In this document: one piece after another, positions 1 to 10,525 of the stretch
Layout: each line of letters starts with the position of its first letter
Numbering within the stretch: the stretch's first letter is position 1
NCBI GenBank assembly: GCA_014529385.2
Contig: CM043969.1
Coordinates: 32,156,446-32,220,445 of the forward strand
Length of the DNA stretch: 64,000 bases
DNA from: Adiantum capillus-veneris
Taxonomy: Eukaryota > Streptophyta > Polypodiopsida > Polypodiales > Pteridaceae
Reading direction: 5' to 3'
Program-made: the position numbers and the translations under genes
Notes under the pieces: generated by a model
Databases searched by the model: none
What the model saw: the letters and a program-made list of their open reading frames with translations, nothing else
What the model was told of the DNA's origin: nothing

Positions 1-838
1 CACCCCTCCTCCGCTGGAGCCCCAGGCTCGGAGGGTGGCTCAGAATCTGTGCGCTGTGTCGCTGGCTGAGGCTGCGGCCCAGCCTTGGCAGGCTGGGGCT
101 GAGGCTGAGGCTGAGGTGCAGGTCGTGGTCTCCTCCGTGGACAGGCCTTCGCTAGGTGGCCCATCTGTCTGCAAATGAAGCACTGGTTCGGGAGACCCGA
201 GTACTCCACACTCTGACTAAACCAACCCCCACTCACCCGAGGCAAAAGGATGACCTTCGGGAGCGTGTGGGTATCTCTGACCAAAACTCGAACTGAAGGG
301 ATGCCGGCCGCCTTGGCAGCTACTGATGCTGCCGTACGAGGTGTCTCCAAAACAGTCCCGATGGCGGAGCCAATACTGGAGAGCAGTGGAAGGTACTCCC
401 TCCGTAAACCCGGAAAGCAGACTGAGATGGGGATGTCTGCCTCCTCTACGAGCACATCCGATGTCGGGTCAAAACCGTGTGGCCACTGTCGAAAGTGGGC
501 GCGTGATGCTCGGATAGCCAGTGGACTCATAGCTATGACCTTGAAGGCCATCTCGGAAGTCTCGAACTCGATTTGGTAGTCCCCCCGTCCGAGGATTTGG
601 AGATCCAAAATCTTGCCCACCTCTGCGAGAAGGCGGGCCTGGAGAAGGTCACGCAGCTCTCCTCTGCTGGGTCGGGTGCCGAGAATCTTGCAAATGACCG
701 AGGTCGCCTGCAGACGCTCTACCTCATCGGCTAGGCTCGCTTGCTCTGTCGGCGAGAGAGCAAGTCGAATGGTGGGCTCAGCGGTGTCGGGCGAGGGGGC
801 TTCGGAGGAGTCCCTCTGAGGTGGAGCATGAGCCTCCA
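1..838 (-). CDS. LINE family A ORF1 protein, partial, open to the window edge
   Basis: The frame opens at the ATG at 838-836 and has no stop for 279 codons before leaving the window. It encodes the RNA-binding ORF1 protein of an L1-type retrotransposon, expected to coat the element RNA. Visible are an acidic, proline-rich N-terminus, a DUF4283-like middle domain (about residues 70-190) and a zinc knuckle CX2CX4HX4C (CFICRQMGHLAKAC) near residue 220, then a Pro/Gln-rich linker. It reads glutamine (CAG) where the copy at 50840 has a TAG stop (51038-51040), so this copy is less decayed and shows that stop is a mutation. Confidence 0.8.
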
Positions 839-1221
839 TTAGTGTCTGCTGCTCTGAAGGAGAAGGGCGGACGAGAAGGCCAACGCTTGAGAGCTCGGCA
901 AGGAGAAACCAACTGAGAATCCACTGCCAGGCAATTCAAACGAGGCCTTCGGGGGGCGGGGGGCGGGGGCCGTGGGGATAAGGGGCTGGAGCGGCGAGGC
1001 AGCGGGCAGCGAACAACAGGGGGGGCAGCGGGCGGGGCTGCACTCTGGCTGGGCTGCGCGCAGGCTGGGTGTAAGCTCAGCAGCGCGCGTGGACAGACAG
1101 CGCGCAGGCAGGGGCAGCGCGCAACAGGGGCAGCGCGAGGGCGAGGGCGAAGGGGGGCTAGGGCGCGGGGGAGCAGGAGCAAGCAGGGGGGGAGGGGAAC
1201 GCGCAGGAGCAGCAGCGAGCA
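1..1221 (-). mobile_element. LINE family A, 5' fragment running off the window edge
   Basis: The minus strand matches the 5' part of the full-length LINE at 50436-57264. A GC-rich leader (about 839-1221) is followed by ORF1 (838 down to 1). The homology stops at about 1221, where both copies start with a GCTCGCTGCTGCT-like sequence, so this is probably the native 5' end. The rest of the element lies left of the window. Confidence 0.85.
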
Positions 1222-2119
1222 TCCTCCCTGGGGTTTTTGGATCTAGAAGACATCTTAACAAAGGTTTGCCAACATAATAGCCCAAGGTTGTTTGTGAGAT
1301 ACAAACTCGAGCAACAAAGAGGTCTTTTGTGCCAATGCATGAAAGTGTATGTTAAGAATATTCAAACCACCATGTTGTTTCAGAGAACAAAGCCTCTTGA
1401 GAGAAATAAGGTCAAGGCCCTCTTTAGCATGTATAGTTTTCCAAATAATCCGTGGCTGAAGACATAAAACAATCTATGTTTTCTTTTCTCTACATTATCA
1501 ATGGCCAAAAGAATTGAATATATGCCATAACAATAGCTTGTCCAATCCGTAAATGAACATGCAATGGCCATTTAGAACCAGTAATGAAGCTTTTTGATTT
1601 TACCTTTGCATCACCCATTGAGTTATTTGTTGACATGAGATATGCCAACCTAACGGGTATCCCAAATGTTTGACCACATGTGCCCGTGAAGAAATCTCAC
1701 CCAACCAAATGGAACTATGCCAGGGTTGCAAATTAATGGCTAAAAGTTTTGATTTTTGAAAATTAACATAAAGGCCAGTAGCGTGCCCAAAGTTCAAGTG
1801 CTTCCACTAACCTGTATACATCTGATTGGATATTACGAGGTATAAAAAAGGAATCGTCAACATAAGCTTGCATACGCATGCGGGGGCGTGCACACACGCA
1901 CATACACACAAAGGCAGTTTTATACTATATCAATATGAACTTCATTATGATGTTTTTTTTCACCAAGAATACTAGAAATATAGGAAAATGACCTATCAAT
2001 AGATGGTAATGAAGAAGGTGAACTTTGTTGTGTAGTCATGCATGCCCAAAATTCTAAAAGCATAGGAAAATAGTTTTAATGTTTGGAAATGACTCTAATA
2101 CAAATTGTTGGTGGACAAA
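1222..2119. other. Non-coding stretch, nothing recognised
   Basis: AT-rich sequence between two LINE fragments. It has a short alternating purine-pyrimidine stretch near 1890-1910. I see no convincing exon or repeat. It may be intronic or intergenic. Confidence 0.5.
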
Positions 2120-2246
2120 ACCACACATGACAGAATTAAAAGAACTGAACAAAAATGAGAGAAATAGATGACACGGCACGGTGGAGTTCCGCGCCCAGAT
2201 GCAGTGGCCCCAAAGATTGGTGCCCCTCTTTGATATTTTTTTTTTC
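2120..2246 (-). mobile_element. Scrap of a Copia-type LTR
   Basis: The stretch around 2170-2240 (GACACGG, then GGCCCCAAAGATTGGTGCCC and a run of T) matches the middle of the LTRs at 60751-61347, 61940-62384 and 17796-18085, in the same orientation. Neither LTR end is clear, so this is a truncated piece. Confidence 0.5.
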
Positions 2247-2895
2247 CCAAGAAAAAGATCCTTCTATTAGTTAATGAAATTGCCCATAGGGCTACAACCA
2301 CCTCTACTAGAGAGGGCTACGACAATCATAAGGGGAGACTCTCCTAATGAAAAAACAACATATGTACAATGAGGGCTAGATCCGGAGATGGGAGGAGGAA
2401 AAAGCCACACAGGTGGACGGTAGTGCCATCTGAGTACACCCTGGGCCATGGTGAAGAAAGGCCCAGGGGGCCAGAGTCGAAGGAACGCCTTGCATGCGGT
2501 CGGAGCTGCCCTAAAGTCTCTCGAACTGTCCCCTGAGAGTGTGGATCAGCTCTAGTTGAAAATCTAGAGTAATCTTTGCTGGTGGCATGAGGCGAGCCTC
2601 ATAGATGCGGAAGTGGTAGGCCCGCCAGATGAACCAGAGTGTCAGGCCACAGACGAGCTCCCAAAACACATCTCTCTCACTGCACCACTCCCATGGACTC
2701 ATGGAGTAAGCTCTGTAGCAGGCTGGAGTGTAGGTCGACCCCTCTGTATCACTATCATCCTGCTGGTCGAGGATAGCTCAAAATGTAGTGCAGGGCCCGT
2801 GAGAGTGGACCAAGCAGCTGTCCCCCAAGTGTATTGCCGTGCTGTGGAAAGAGCTGGCATTAGCCGAAGGACCCGAAGCCACCTGCTGTCACAAA
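2247..2895 (-). mobile_element. LINE family A, 5'-truncated 3' end with poly(A)
   Basis: The reverse complement matches 56605-57250 of the full-length LINE A: the last part of ORF2 (the region after the reverse transcriptase, ending in ...PPIS-like codons) and the 3' UTR with CATTAACTAATAGAAGGATC. The T-run at 2238-2246 is its poly(A) tail. Similarity fades at about 2895, a usual 5' truncation from incomplete reverse transcription. Confidence 0.8.
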
Positions 2896-2984
2896 CTGAT
2901 GAGGTGTCAAAGCCCTGAAGAAGGGAGCCAACTTGCAGATGTCGGCCGAGGGGCCTAAACCCTAAGAAGAACAAGTAACAGAAA

Positions 2985-3582
2985 GAATACAAGAAAAGCA
3001 CGACATGGGATAGCCTAGGCCCAAAGCCCAAATGTCGCATGGTATCCGCAATAATCCCAAAGAACAGTATCAAATGCCTTTTCAATGTGGACCTGCATGA
3101 CTAAGACATCCTGTCGAGTATATTGTGCATATTCCATACCAATGATGACATTCGCGAGGTTATCAGTAATTTGACGTCGTGGAATGAAGCCGTATTGAGA
3201 TTGATGCAAGCCTTCATGCAGAAAGCACTTGAGTCGGTTAGCAAGCATTTTTGCCACTAATTTATATACCACAGGTATAAGTGTAATAGGCCGCCAATGT
3301 GAGAATTCTTCACACAATGCATGCTTAGGTATCAGCTTGAGCAAACCTTCTTTCCAAGAGGATAGCAATTCCTGTTGTTCCCAAGCTGTAATCATCATGA
3401 ACAATAGAGGCAACTTCAAATGATCCCAGAAAGACGAGAAGAATTCCACAGAGAGACCATCCCAACCAGGAGCTCTCCATCGACCCAAATCAAGCAGGCT
3501 GGCATACAATTCCGACTCAGTGAAAACAGCTTCCAAGTCTTGAGCCTGCCGCATTGAAAGAATGGAAGTAACATGCAATAGA

Positions 3583-3585
<3 letters not shown>
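2985..3585 (-). pseudogene. L1-type reverse transcriptase fragment (family F)
   Basis: Reading on the minus strand from about 3580 gives reverse transcriptase motifs: a WRAPGWDGLS block, HWRPITLIPVVYKLVAK, LANRL, then GFIPRRQITDN and an EKAFDTVLWD block. This is the finger and early palm part of an L1-clade ORF2. The catalytic-motif A aspartate position reads His (VHIEKAFDT), and the frame shifts near 3030. The YADD box is missing because the fragment fuses to LINE A remains near 2985. It cannot make an active enzyme. Confidence 0.75.

Positions 3586-3613
<28 letters not shown>
3586..3613. repeat. (CA)n microsatellite
   Basis: Fourteen CA units directly before the poly(T) of the LINE fragment at 3614-4628. 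A second CA tract lies at that fragment's other end (4629-4644), so the CA repeat is probably the target site duplicated on insertion. Confidence 0.9.
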
Positions 3614-4628
3614 TTTTTTTTTTTTGTGTAAATCTGCTTTGATTAATTTACAAGTGGGAAACCTCAAAGCGAAAAAAACCCACGAAAAGAAAGGGATACA
3701 AAAGACAGAGCACTATGAGGCTCCGAAGGCTAGAAACAGTCAAAGTAAATCCTCTAGGCATCAAGAGTGATGTCTCCAGCTTCATAGGCAAAATGCAGCG
3801 CTTGACCAAGAGATAATTGGAAATAGGGAAAGGGGTCAACAAAAGTGCCCTGGAACATTAAGGAGTTCCTATGATGCCAGATGGCCCACATAGTCCAAAA
3901 TCTGACCCAGGTGAAGAAGACCGCAAACTTAGATTGTGGTGACCGAAGCACCCCAAAAAGCCAAAATCGTATGTGAAAAGAGCCGGAAGGATAACGTAGT
4001 CGAAGGGCAATCGACACTTGCCGAATAAAGGCTCTGGAGTGACGACAAGACCACAGCAAGTGTGGCACGGTCTCCTCAGCTTCAAGACATCTGAGGCAGC
4101 GGGAAGGCGCAATATGTCAAGCATGCAACACACTGCCAACAGGTAGAGCTCCCACCAAGCACCGCCACAAGAAAACACGTTCCTTCAAAGGCAGATGACT
4201 CTGCCAAATGCGAGACAATGCATGTTGCCACCACAAGGATGACTCGAAAAGCGACCACAGCTGATTACCCCGATGCACAATCCATACATCAGACTGAAGA
4301 ATGGCATAGACACTGGCAGCTGAGATGCAGTCCAATCTAGTAGTAGCCAGATTCCAGTCAGAGAAGCGAGAGTCTTCATCCAGAGGAGGAATGGGCGAAT
4401 GAGCAGCAAGCATGTTTTGAATCTCCCGCCAGAGAGGAGAATAGTGAAGGCCCAACCGAAAGCGGGAGACGGCATCAGCGAAAGAAAGAACATAACCCGA
4501 GTCATCAACCACCTGATGCACCTGACAGATTCCTTTTTGGGAAAGAAAATACGCTTGACGAGGAGACCGTTGAACCAAAGTTGAAGCAAAAACCCTGCTC
4601 CAATGCAGACTCTCCAAGCGAAAAGAGT
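3614..4628 (-). mobile_element. 5'-truncated L1-type LINE, zf-RVT end of ORF2
   Basis: Twelve T at 3614-3625 mark a poly(A) tail on the minus strand. From about 4615 down, the minus strand encodes the C-terminal zf-RVT domain of a plant L1 ORF2: SDVWIVHRGNQLWSLFESS, LPLKERVFLWRCLVGALPVG, then after an in-frame stop (TCA at 4111-4113 region) a CLRCLEAEETVPHLLWSC zinc motif and ISKAL-like tail to about 3755. It has a nonsense codon and frame changes. It may be from the same family as the fragment at 2985-3585. Both edges are CA microsatellites. Confidence 0.8.
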
Positions 4629-4644
4629 ACACACACACACACAC
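4629..4644. repeat. (CA)n microsatellite
   Basis: Eight AC units at the 5'-truncated edge of the preceding LINE; the likely partner of the CA tract at 3586-3613. Confidence 0.85.
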
Positions 4645-4855
4645 CCCGAGGCTACAAAAAAAGTACAAAACGCAGCTGCCCATGGAGACTGTGCTAGTGT
4701 AACTATGGCGAGCAACGCATGGCGATGAATTTTTTAGTTTTGAAGGTTAAGGAAACTCTACAGAAACTAATGAAGGTCGATAAAAGAAAAAGGAGCGCTG
4801 GCTGGAAGTGAGTAACGGGCTTGTAAATGGCAGAGCAAGCAAGGTAACGCAAAGA

Positions 4856-4857
<2 letters not shown>

Positions 4858-4907
<50 letters not shown>
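4858..4907. repeat. (TC)n microsatellite
   Basis: About 25 TC units. It is the outer part of the TC/C-rich zone on the 5' side of the family C LINE at 5565. 4645-4857, between the CA tract and this repeat, holds nothing I recognise. Confidence 0.95.
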
Positions 4908-4909
<2 letters not shown>

Positions 4910-5106
4910 TGCCCCTCCCGCAGCCCTGCTGCCCCTCGCACTGCCCTACTGCCCCCGCACCCTCTCTCTCTCACGCGCTATCCGCCCCCCCCCCCCCCCC
5001 CTCTCTCTCGTGCTCCCTGCTGCCCCCGCACCCTCTCTCTCTCTCTCTCTCTCGCACTCCCCTGCTGCCTATCGCGCGCCCCACCCCCTGCTGTCTATCG
5101 CCCCCC

Positions 5107-5150
<44 letters not shown>

Positions 5151-5182
5151 TTTTTGGTCTATTGCGGGTTAATCCCCCGCCG

Positions 5183-5224
<42 letters not shown>

Positions 5225-5378
5225 CCCCCCTTTGTCTATCGCAGGTTAATTTTCAGCCTTTTTTAAGTTTTAAGTTTTTATTTTTTGACTATAGTCTATC
5301 GCCCACCTCCCCACCCCCCTCCTTAAATTTTTCAAACTTTCGCCCCCTCACCTCACTCTAGCGTTCCCCCCCCCCGCT

Positions 5379-5428
<50 letters not shown>

Positions 5429-5550
5429 CAACCCTTCCCCTCTCCCCTATCTATCGCCCCCCCCCCCCCCCTCTGTCTATCGCGAAGCCCCCCCCCGCCC
5501 CCGTTCCCACCACTCTATCTACCATACTTAGTCCCCCCCCCCCCCCCCTA
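4908..5550. repeat. C-rich low-complexity zone with very long C-runs
   Basis: Mixed TC microsatellites and homopolymers, including C43 (5108-5150), C39 (5183-5221) and a TC tract near 5380-5424. Short phrases such as CTATCGC recur between the runs, suggesting expansion and duplication of a TC/C repeat. Open frames here only encode Pro/Leu/Ser runs and are not genes. Run lengths may be unreliable in the assembly. Confidence 0.9.
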
Positions 5551-5564
5551 TCTCTCTCTCTCTC
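5551..5564. repeat. (TC)7 tract at the 5' edge of LINE C
   Basis: Directly precedes the 5' UTR of the family C LINE. Together with the TC tract at 10529-10580 it brackets the element, consistent with insertion into a TC repeat. Confidence 0.75.
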
Positions 5565-5681
5565 GTAACTAACGTTTTCACCCCCGGGCCGTACCGCCTC
5601 CGCTCTAGCACTCGTCGGGACCGCTACTAGTGTGGGTGCATACGTGCATCTAACCCCCCCCCTTGCGGACAGCGTTCAAGC

Positions 5682-6578
5682 ATGAGGAAGACAAACGATA
5701 AAGCCGACCCCCTAGAAGATGCCATTCGAAAATGCAAAGAGGAAATGACGGAGACCATCACCAAGTTGAACCGCAATCTCTGGGGCACAATAAACATTCT
5801 CGAAGGACGTGTGCTGATCCAAGAGAGCAAGATAAGCATGCTGGAAGACCGAGTGACAACCCAAGAGGAAGAGATCGCGTCACTCAAGAAAGAACTCGCC
5901 GAAGCCCGGTCAAGAAACACACTGGAAGAGGGTGAACTGCAACCCTCAGTAATTGAAGAAATCAACACGATCAAGGAACAAGTATGGGCCATCAAAGAGG
6001 GAGAAGAACAACACAAAGAAATGACGACTTTTTGGGTGGATGTTCTTACCAAAACCCAACAGAAGGCGGACGAAGCCGAGAAATGGATCAAGGTGGCCAA
6101 GAAAGGGAAAGACAAGGAGATAACGCCCACATCCACACCCAACAACATCATTAACCAGACACTAGAGGAGGAGCAGAGGAGAAGAGTGCGCGCTTTACAT
6201 GTGAGAATTTGCGGTCTTAAAGACAAAGGCAATGTGGACGAAGAGTTAAAAGAACTCACAGCCCTGATGGGGATTCATGAGCCGACACACACAAGGGCAT
6301 GGAGAGTGGGCAACATAAAGAAAAATGGAGGCAGTGGAGAAACCTCAAAAGAAAGAGCACTCATCCTCCGTTTTCCCTCTATGGAAGCAAAGAAGTCTTT
6401 CTTGAAGAAAAGACCAACTCTTAAGGAGACTGGCATCTTTCTCGGGGACGATCTCACCCTCTCGCAGATCGCTCATATGCAGGAAGTAATGCCGGAGATT
6501 AGAGCGGCAAGGGGGAAAGGCAAGATCGCTTTCTACCGAGACGGAAAAGTAGTAATACTGGAGCGACGCTCCACATGA
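5682..6578 (+). CDS. LINE family C ORF1 protein (coiled coil plus nucleic-acid-binding domain)
   Basis: An intact 298-codon frame. Residues about 1-100 form heptad-rich coiled coil (DRVTTQEEEIASLKKELAEA), as in L1 ORF1 trimers. A charged linker follows, then an L1-ORF1-like RNA-binding part (about residues 165-298): RRRVRALHVRICGLKD, the AWRVG turn, RALILRFPSMEAKKSFL, and a C-terminal block with GDDLTLSQIAHM and GKGKIAFYRDGKVV. It should bind and chaperone the element RNA. The ATG at 5682 is the first in frame after the C-rich leader. The minus-strand copy (32273-33189) keeps the same layout with a different N-terminal coil. It ends in TGA, immediately followed in the same frame by ORF2. Confidence 0.85.
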   Translation: MRKTNDKADPLEDAIRKCKEEMTETITKLNRNLWGTINILEGRVLIQESKISMLEDRVTTQEEEIASLKKELAEARSRNTLEEGELQPSVIEEINTIKEQVWAIKEGEEQHKEMTTFWVDVLTKTQQKADEAEKWIKVAKKGKDKEITPTSTPNNIINQTLEEEQRRRVRALHVRICGLKDKGNVDEELKELTALMGIHEPTHTRAWRVGNIKKNGGSGETSKERALILRFPSMEAKKSFLKKRPTLKETGIFLGDDLTLSQIAHMQEVMPEIRAARGKGKIAFYRDGKVVILERRST

Positions 6579-6584
6579 CGGTGC
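6576..6584 (+). promoter_or_regulatory. Conserved in-frame UGA-CGG stop between ORF1 and ORF2
   Basis: ORF1 ends with TGA followed by CGG TGC, and ORF2 continues in the same frame with no other stop. The first in-frame ATG (6636) lies downstream of the endonuclease WNCNG motif (6618-6632), which carries a catalytic Asn. The minus-strand copies with stops at 32275-32273 and 24876-24874 keep TGACGGTGCGAGAC in the same frame. UGA-CGG is a known leaky stop context in some plant RNA viruses. Readthrough is an inference; see findings. Confidence 0.5.
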
Positions 6585-7859
6585 GAGACTTATGGGACCA
6601 CACTCAAAGTAGCTGCCTGGAATTGCAATGGATCTATGCGTCTTGATGTGGGTGCTTTTGAGGATAGCTTTACTAGAAGAGACATCATTTTCTACTCTGA
6701 GACACACCAGGCCCCGGGGCAATCCATGCCTCACATCAGTGGATATAGGTGGGAGACAGCCTATAGACAGGAGACACGCTCAGAGCACACAGGGCGGGGC
6801 TCGGGAGGAGTGGTAGTGTTATTTAGAGAGGATCTGCAGCCACTGATACATATAGCCCGCAGGGATGAGCAGGCCAGGTACATGTGGGTGAGACTGAAAG
6901 CAGAGACAGGCAGATACCTCTATCTAGCTATTTGTTACTTTCCCCCGAGCACATCAGTTTATGCACCACCTAAGGGACAATCCCCTTTCTCTATTTTAGA
7001 TGACGACATATGGGAGTTCTCTAGAGACGGTGACATTATCATCCTCGGGGACTTCAATGCTAGGATTGCCCATCACCAGGCAGTGTTTTGTGATACTTCA
7101 GAGGAGATGCTAAGAGAGATAGATGTGGCAGATACGGGCCTTTCGAGACTATCACACGATAAGGAATATACTGAGTATGGGCGACACCTGATAGACATGG
7201 GCACTGCACATGGATTGGCCATCTTGAACGGCCTATAGAGATTTCCTGCTACGGGAAGTTTTACATGCTTCCCACATAGACATGGAGCCAGCACGGTGGA
7301 CTATGTCATGGCACAACGGAATCTCATTTTTAGTATCCAAGATCTCACAGTTGGGCCTAGACCGGCCGGGGTGGCAGTGGATCATGCTCTGGTGTCAATG
7401 ACCATCTCTTTCCAATTCAGTGTAGCACACATGCCACGAGTAGCAGCCCCTACTCGCTACACGTTCACAAGGGAGACGGACTCTGTATACATGGATGGAA
7501 TCTACAGACGCCTATGCACTGAGGACCCGGGGCGACCTCTGGAGGAGCTAACCACTATACTGACACAGACATTACATGAGGCAGTAGCAGAAGCATACCC
7601 ACACACCCAGCCTGAGCAGAACCGCCGATCTGGGAGCATGCCTTAGAACAGCTGGTACGATGAGGAGTGCCGCCAGACTAGAGCCAGACTTCAAAGGGAG
7701 GTGCTGTTGGGGGACGTCACTCACAGACAGTCACAGATGGACTTTCGACGCCTGGTGCGACGGAAGAAGAGGGCTTTTTTGGCCCGACTCAAGCAGGATC
7801 TATATCAGCTATTCATGAGTCAAGACTCGCGTGAGGCGTGGCGGCTCTTTCATGAGCAA

Positions 7860-7891
<32 letters not shown>

Positions 7892-10310
7892 TGCTATTTC
7901 CTCCATAGAGACCTGGGGTCAGTACGCATCATCTTTGTACACAACACCTGAACAGCCGCCCCTCCCCAACCCCCCCGACCCATGCCCACATACATGTGTC
8001 TTTTTCACCATTGAGATGGTGAAGAAAGCTATTGACAGGATGAAGACTGGGAGAGCATATGATCATGAGGGTCTAGTAGCTGAGCATTTCATACATGCCA
8101 AAGACCTACTAGCAGAGCTTCTAGCAGTTATGTTTAACCGTGCCATGTGTGAGGGCCTACCGGACACCTGGAGCCTATCTACGATAGTACCTATCTTCAA
8201 ATCAGGAGAACCCATGGAGCCTGGGAATTATCGCACTATTATGATCGGGCACACACTGGCACGTTTGTATGCATCCATTCTTGAGCAACAGCTGAGTAGA
8301 TGGGAAGAGAGCGAAGGAATGCGTGCAACTAGGCAAGCAGGATTCAGGAGAGGCTTCTCTACTCTTGACCATATCCTAACACTCAGGGCCATCATCGAGG
8401 AAGGCAGATCTCATGGGAGACGGATCTATTGTAGCTTTGTGGACTTCCGCAAAGCTTTCGACACGGTACCCAGAGCTAGACTGATGCGCAGATTATAGGA
8501 AATGGGAGTACCCATAGAGCTCATTTGGGGGATCATGGCATTATACAGATCAGTAGTAGGGCATGTACGCACCCCGGAGGGACTCTCAATACCGGTTCAC
8601 TCCACTATTGGGGTGAAACAGGGTTGCCCACTCTCTCCTACTCTTTTCGGTATGTATGTGGATGAGGTTTCTGACTACATTGACAAGAACGGGGATAAAG
8701 GTGCACAGTTGGCAGGGACATGGATTCCACTTTTGTTATATGCGGATGATATTGTGTTGATCTCCGAATCCCCAGAGGGAATGCAACGCCAACTGGATGC
8801 TCTGCATACGTTTGCCCACGAAAGTGGTTTGTCTGTCAACCTTGGTAAAACCAAGGTTATGGTGTTTAATACCACCCCACAATGGATCAAGAGATCAGCA
8901 CCTACATTCACATACGGCCAGGAGACTGTGGAGTACACAGACGCTTACACTTACCTTGGAGTGGTTTTTACTGGACCCACATTCTCACTCAGAAGAGCAG
9001 CAGAGACCAGACTGACTAGAGCCCACGCAGCATTGGGTAGATTGGAGAGGATGTGTTTGCAGGTTCAGTTTCAGGAACCCCGGACGAAGCTCTGGCTCTT
9101 TGACACCTTGGTGGCCTCAGCATTGCTCTATGGGGCTGAGATATGGGGACCTTCATTGGATCACCACGGGAGGACGAGTCGCACAGACGGATGGGGGAAC
9201 ATGGAGAAGCCTCTCGTCTCTATGATCTCGCGGCTCATTAGAGCCAAGGCATCAGTACCACGGACCATTATTCGTGCAGAGCTGGCGGCCCCCCCACTAG
9301 TGGTAGAGGCGCTCACCAGATCAGTCTCCTTCATAAACCGCACATGGGAACTTCCCAGAGACAGATATGCTCGCATGGCACTTGAGTCCTCCCGACAGTT
9401 AGCCATACAAGGAGATACAACATGCTGGTATGGGGAGATGACATCATGGTTTCAGGCGCATGGGTTCAGCATAGACAGGCTGCCCCCATTCCAGTATGCA
9501 TTGGATGCACCATCTCTCATTCTTACACAGTCAGAGATCACCAAGCTCATTCGCCAAGACCTGACCCAACTAGACACCAGGAGGACATGGATACAAACAG
9601 CACAAGAACTGGGCATGAAGATGGCTTTCTATAGAGACCACCTTCTCTAGCTTACGGAAGATGGTTTTGTGATGAGACCCAGATACATGGATACCCACCT
9701 GTCTCATGGGATACGGTGTGCTATTGGCCAGTTACGCACATCGTCTCACCAGCTGCGGATTGAAACCGGGAGATATAGCGGAGTACCAGCAGAGGCCAGG
9801 ACATGCCCCTTGTGTGACATGGAACCTGAGACAGAGCTGCATTATACATGCCGCTGCCCCGTCTACTACGAGATACGAGGCCGCTTCCATTGCTTGTTCA
9901 GAGAGGGTTTTGAACCACTCTCAAGAGTAATGGGATACGAAGATCAAAGATGCCTGGGTCTGTTCTTGCTCGAGCTGCGCAGACATAGAGAGAGCCTGAT
10001 GAATGGCGAGGCTAACCAGTCTCAAAGACGGATTACAGACTTCTTCAGAGCAGACACGGAACAGCCGCAAGAGCCACTCCCACAGCAGAGCCCCCCCCCC
10101 CGGTCTCACACCAGAGGCACATTGATTGACCGAGCGATTGAACTGGGGAAATCCAGGCGCCCACGACTGCGCAGGACTACACAGCAGCGACGGAGGCTTC
10201 GTCAAAAGATTCAGAGCACGCTGGCCAGGCATGCACAGCGCCCGGTCAGACTACTAACCATGGAGGAAATTGATGAGATCCGCCAACGACCGATGCTGGA
10301 TCTTTTGTGA
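6579..10310 (+). pseudogene. LINE family C ORF2: endonuclease and reverse transcriptase, four TAG stops
   Basis: The frame continues from ORF1 after one TGA. Endonuclease (about 6615-7400): WNCNGS, SETH, GDFNARI and VAVDHALVS supply the expected Asn, Glu, Asp/Asn and Asp-His residues. Reverse transcriptase (about 7990-9000): STIVPIFKSG, FVDFRKAFDTVP, GVKQGCPLSPTLFG and YADDIV (8739-8750). A C-terminal zinc motif CPLCDMEPETELHYTCRCP (about 9805-9860) and a basic tail end in TGA at 10308-10310. TAG stops at 7236-7238, 7644-7646, 8496-8498 and 9648-9650 all sit where the minus-strand copies have glutamine. A C31 run (7861-7891) encodes ten prolines between endonuclease and reverse transcriptase. 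Confidence 0.9.
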
Positions 10311-10470
10311 TTCAGCTATCCCAACTAGCCGCCCATTCTTGCTTAGTTTTTCGGCTTAGCTCACATCGACCTATCTAGAATCCCATAATATATATCTTTG
10401 TTTTGTACTGTTGATTAGGTTATTTTGTTACTCTGACTTTGTATCAGATCCACCACCTTTTAACTTTCTG

Positions 10471-10525
10471 GTCTCATAGGTCACTATGGCCTTTTGAAGA
10501 CGTTAATATAACATTTCATTTCATT

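Noticed and set aside
4808-5266. Long open frames of Pro, Ser and Leu
   Set aside because: They are produced by TC and C repeats; the same is true at 43368-43788, 20061-20471, 26826-27014 and 28192-28494.
6574-6645. ORF2 of LINE C starting at the ATG of the ATGA overlap (6574)
   Set aside because: That ATG is in another frame, which stops after 23 codons, and the copy at 24876 has TTGA instead, so it is not conserved.
6579-10310. Non-standard genetic code with TAG/TAA as glutamine (as in some ulvophyte algae)
   Set aside because: Transposon frames look that way, but all 29 glutamines in the host exons are CAA/CAG, sister copies read CAG at the same sites, and TGA also interrupts frames. Methylation decay is simpler. 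Conserved host genes would settle it.
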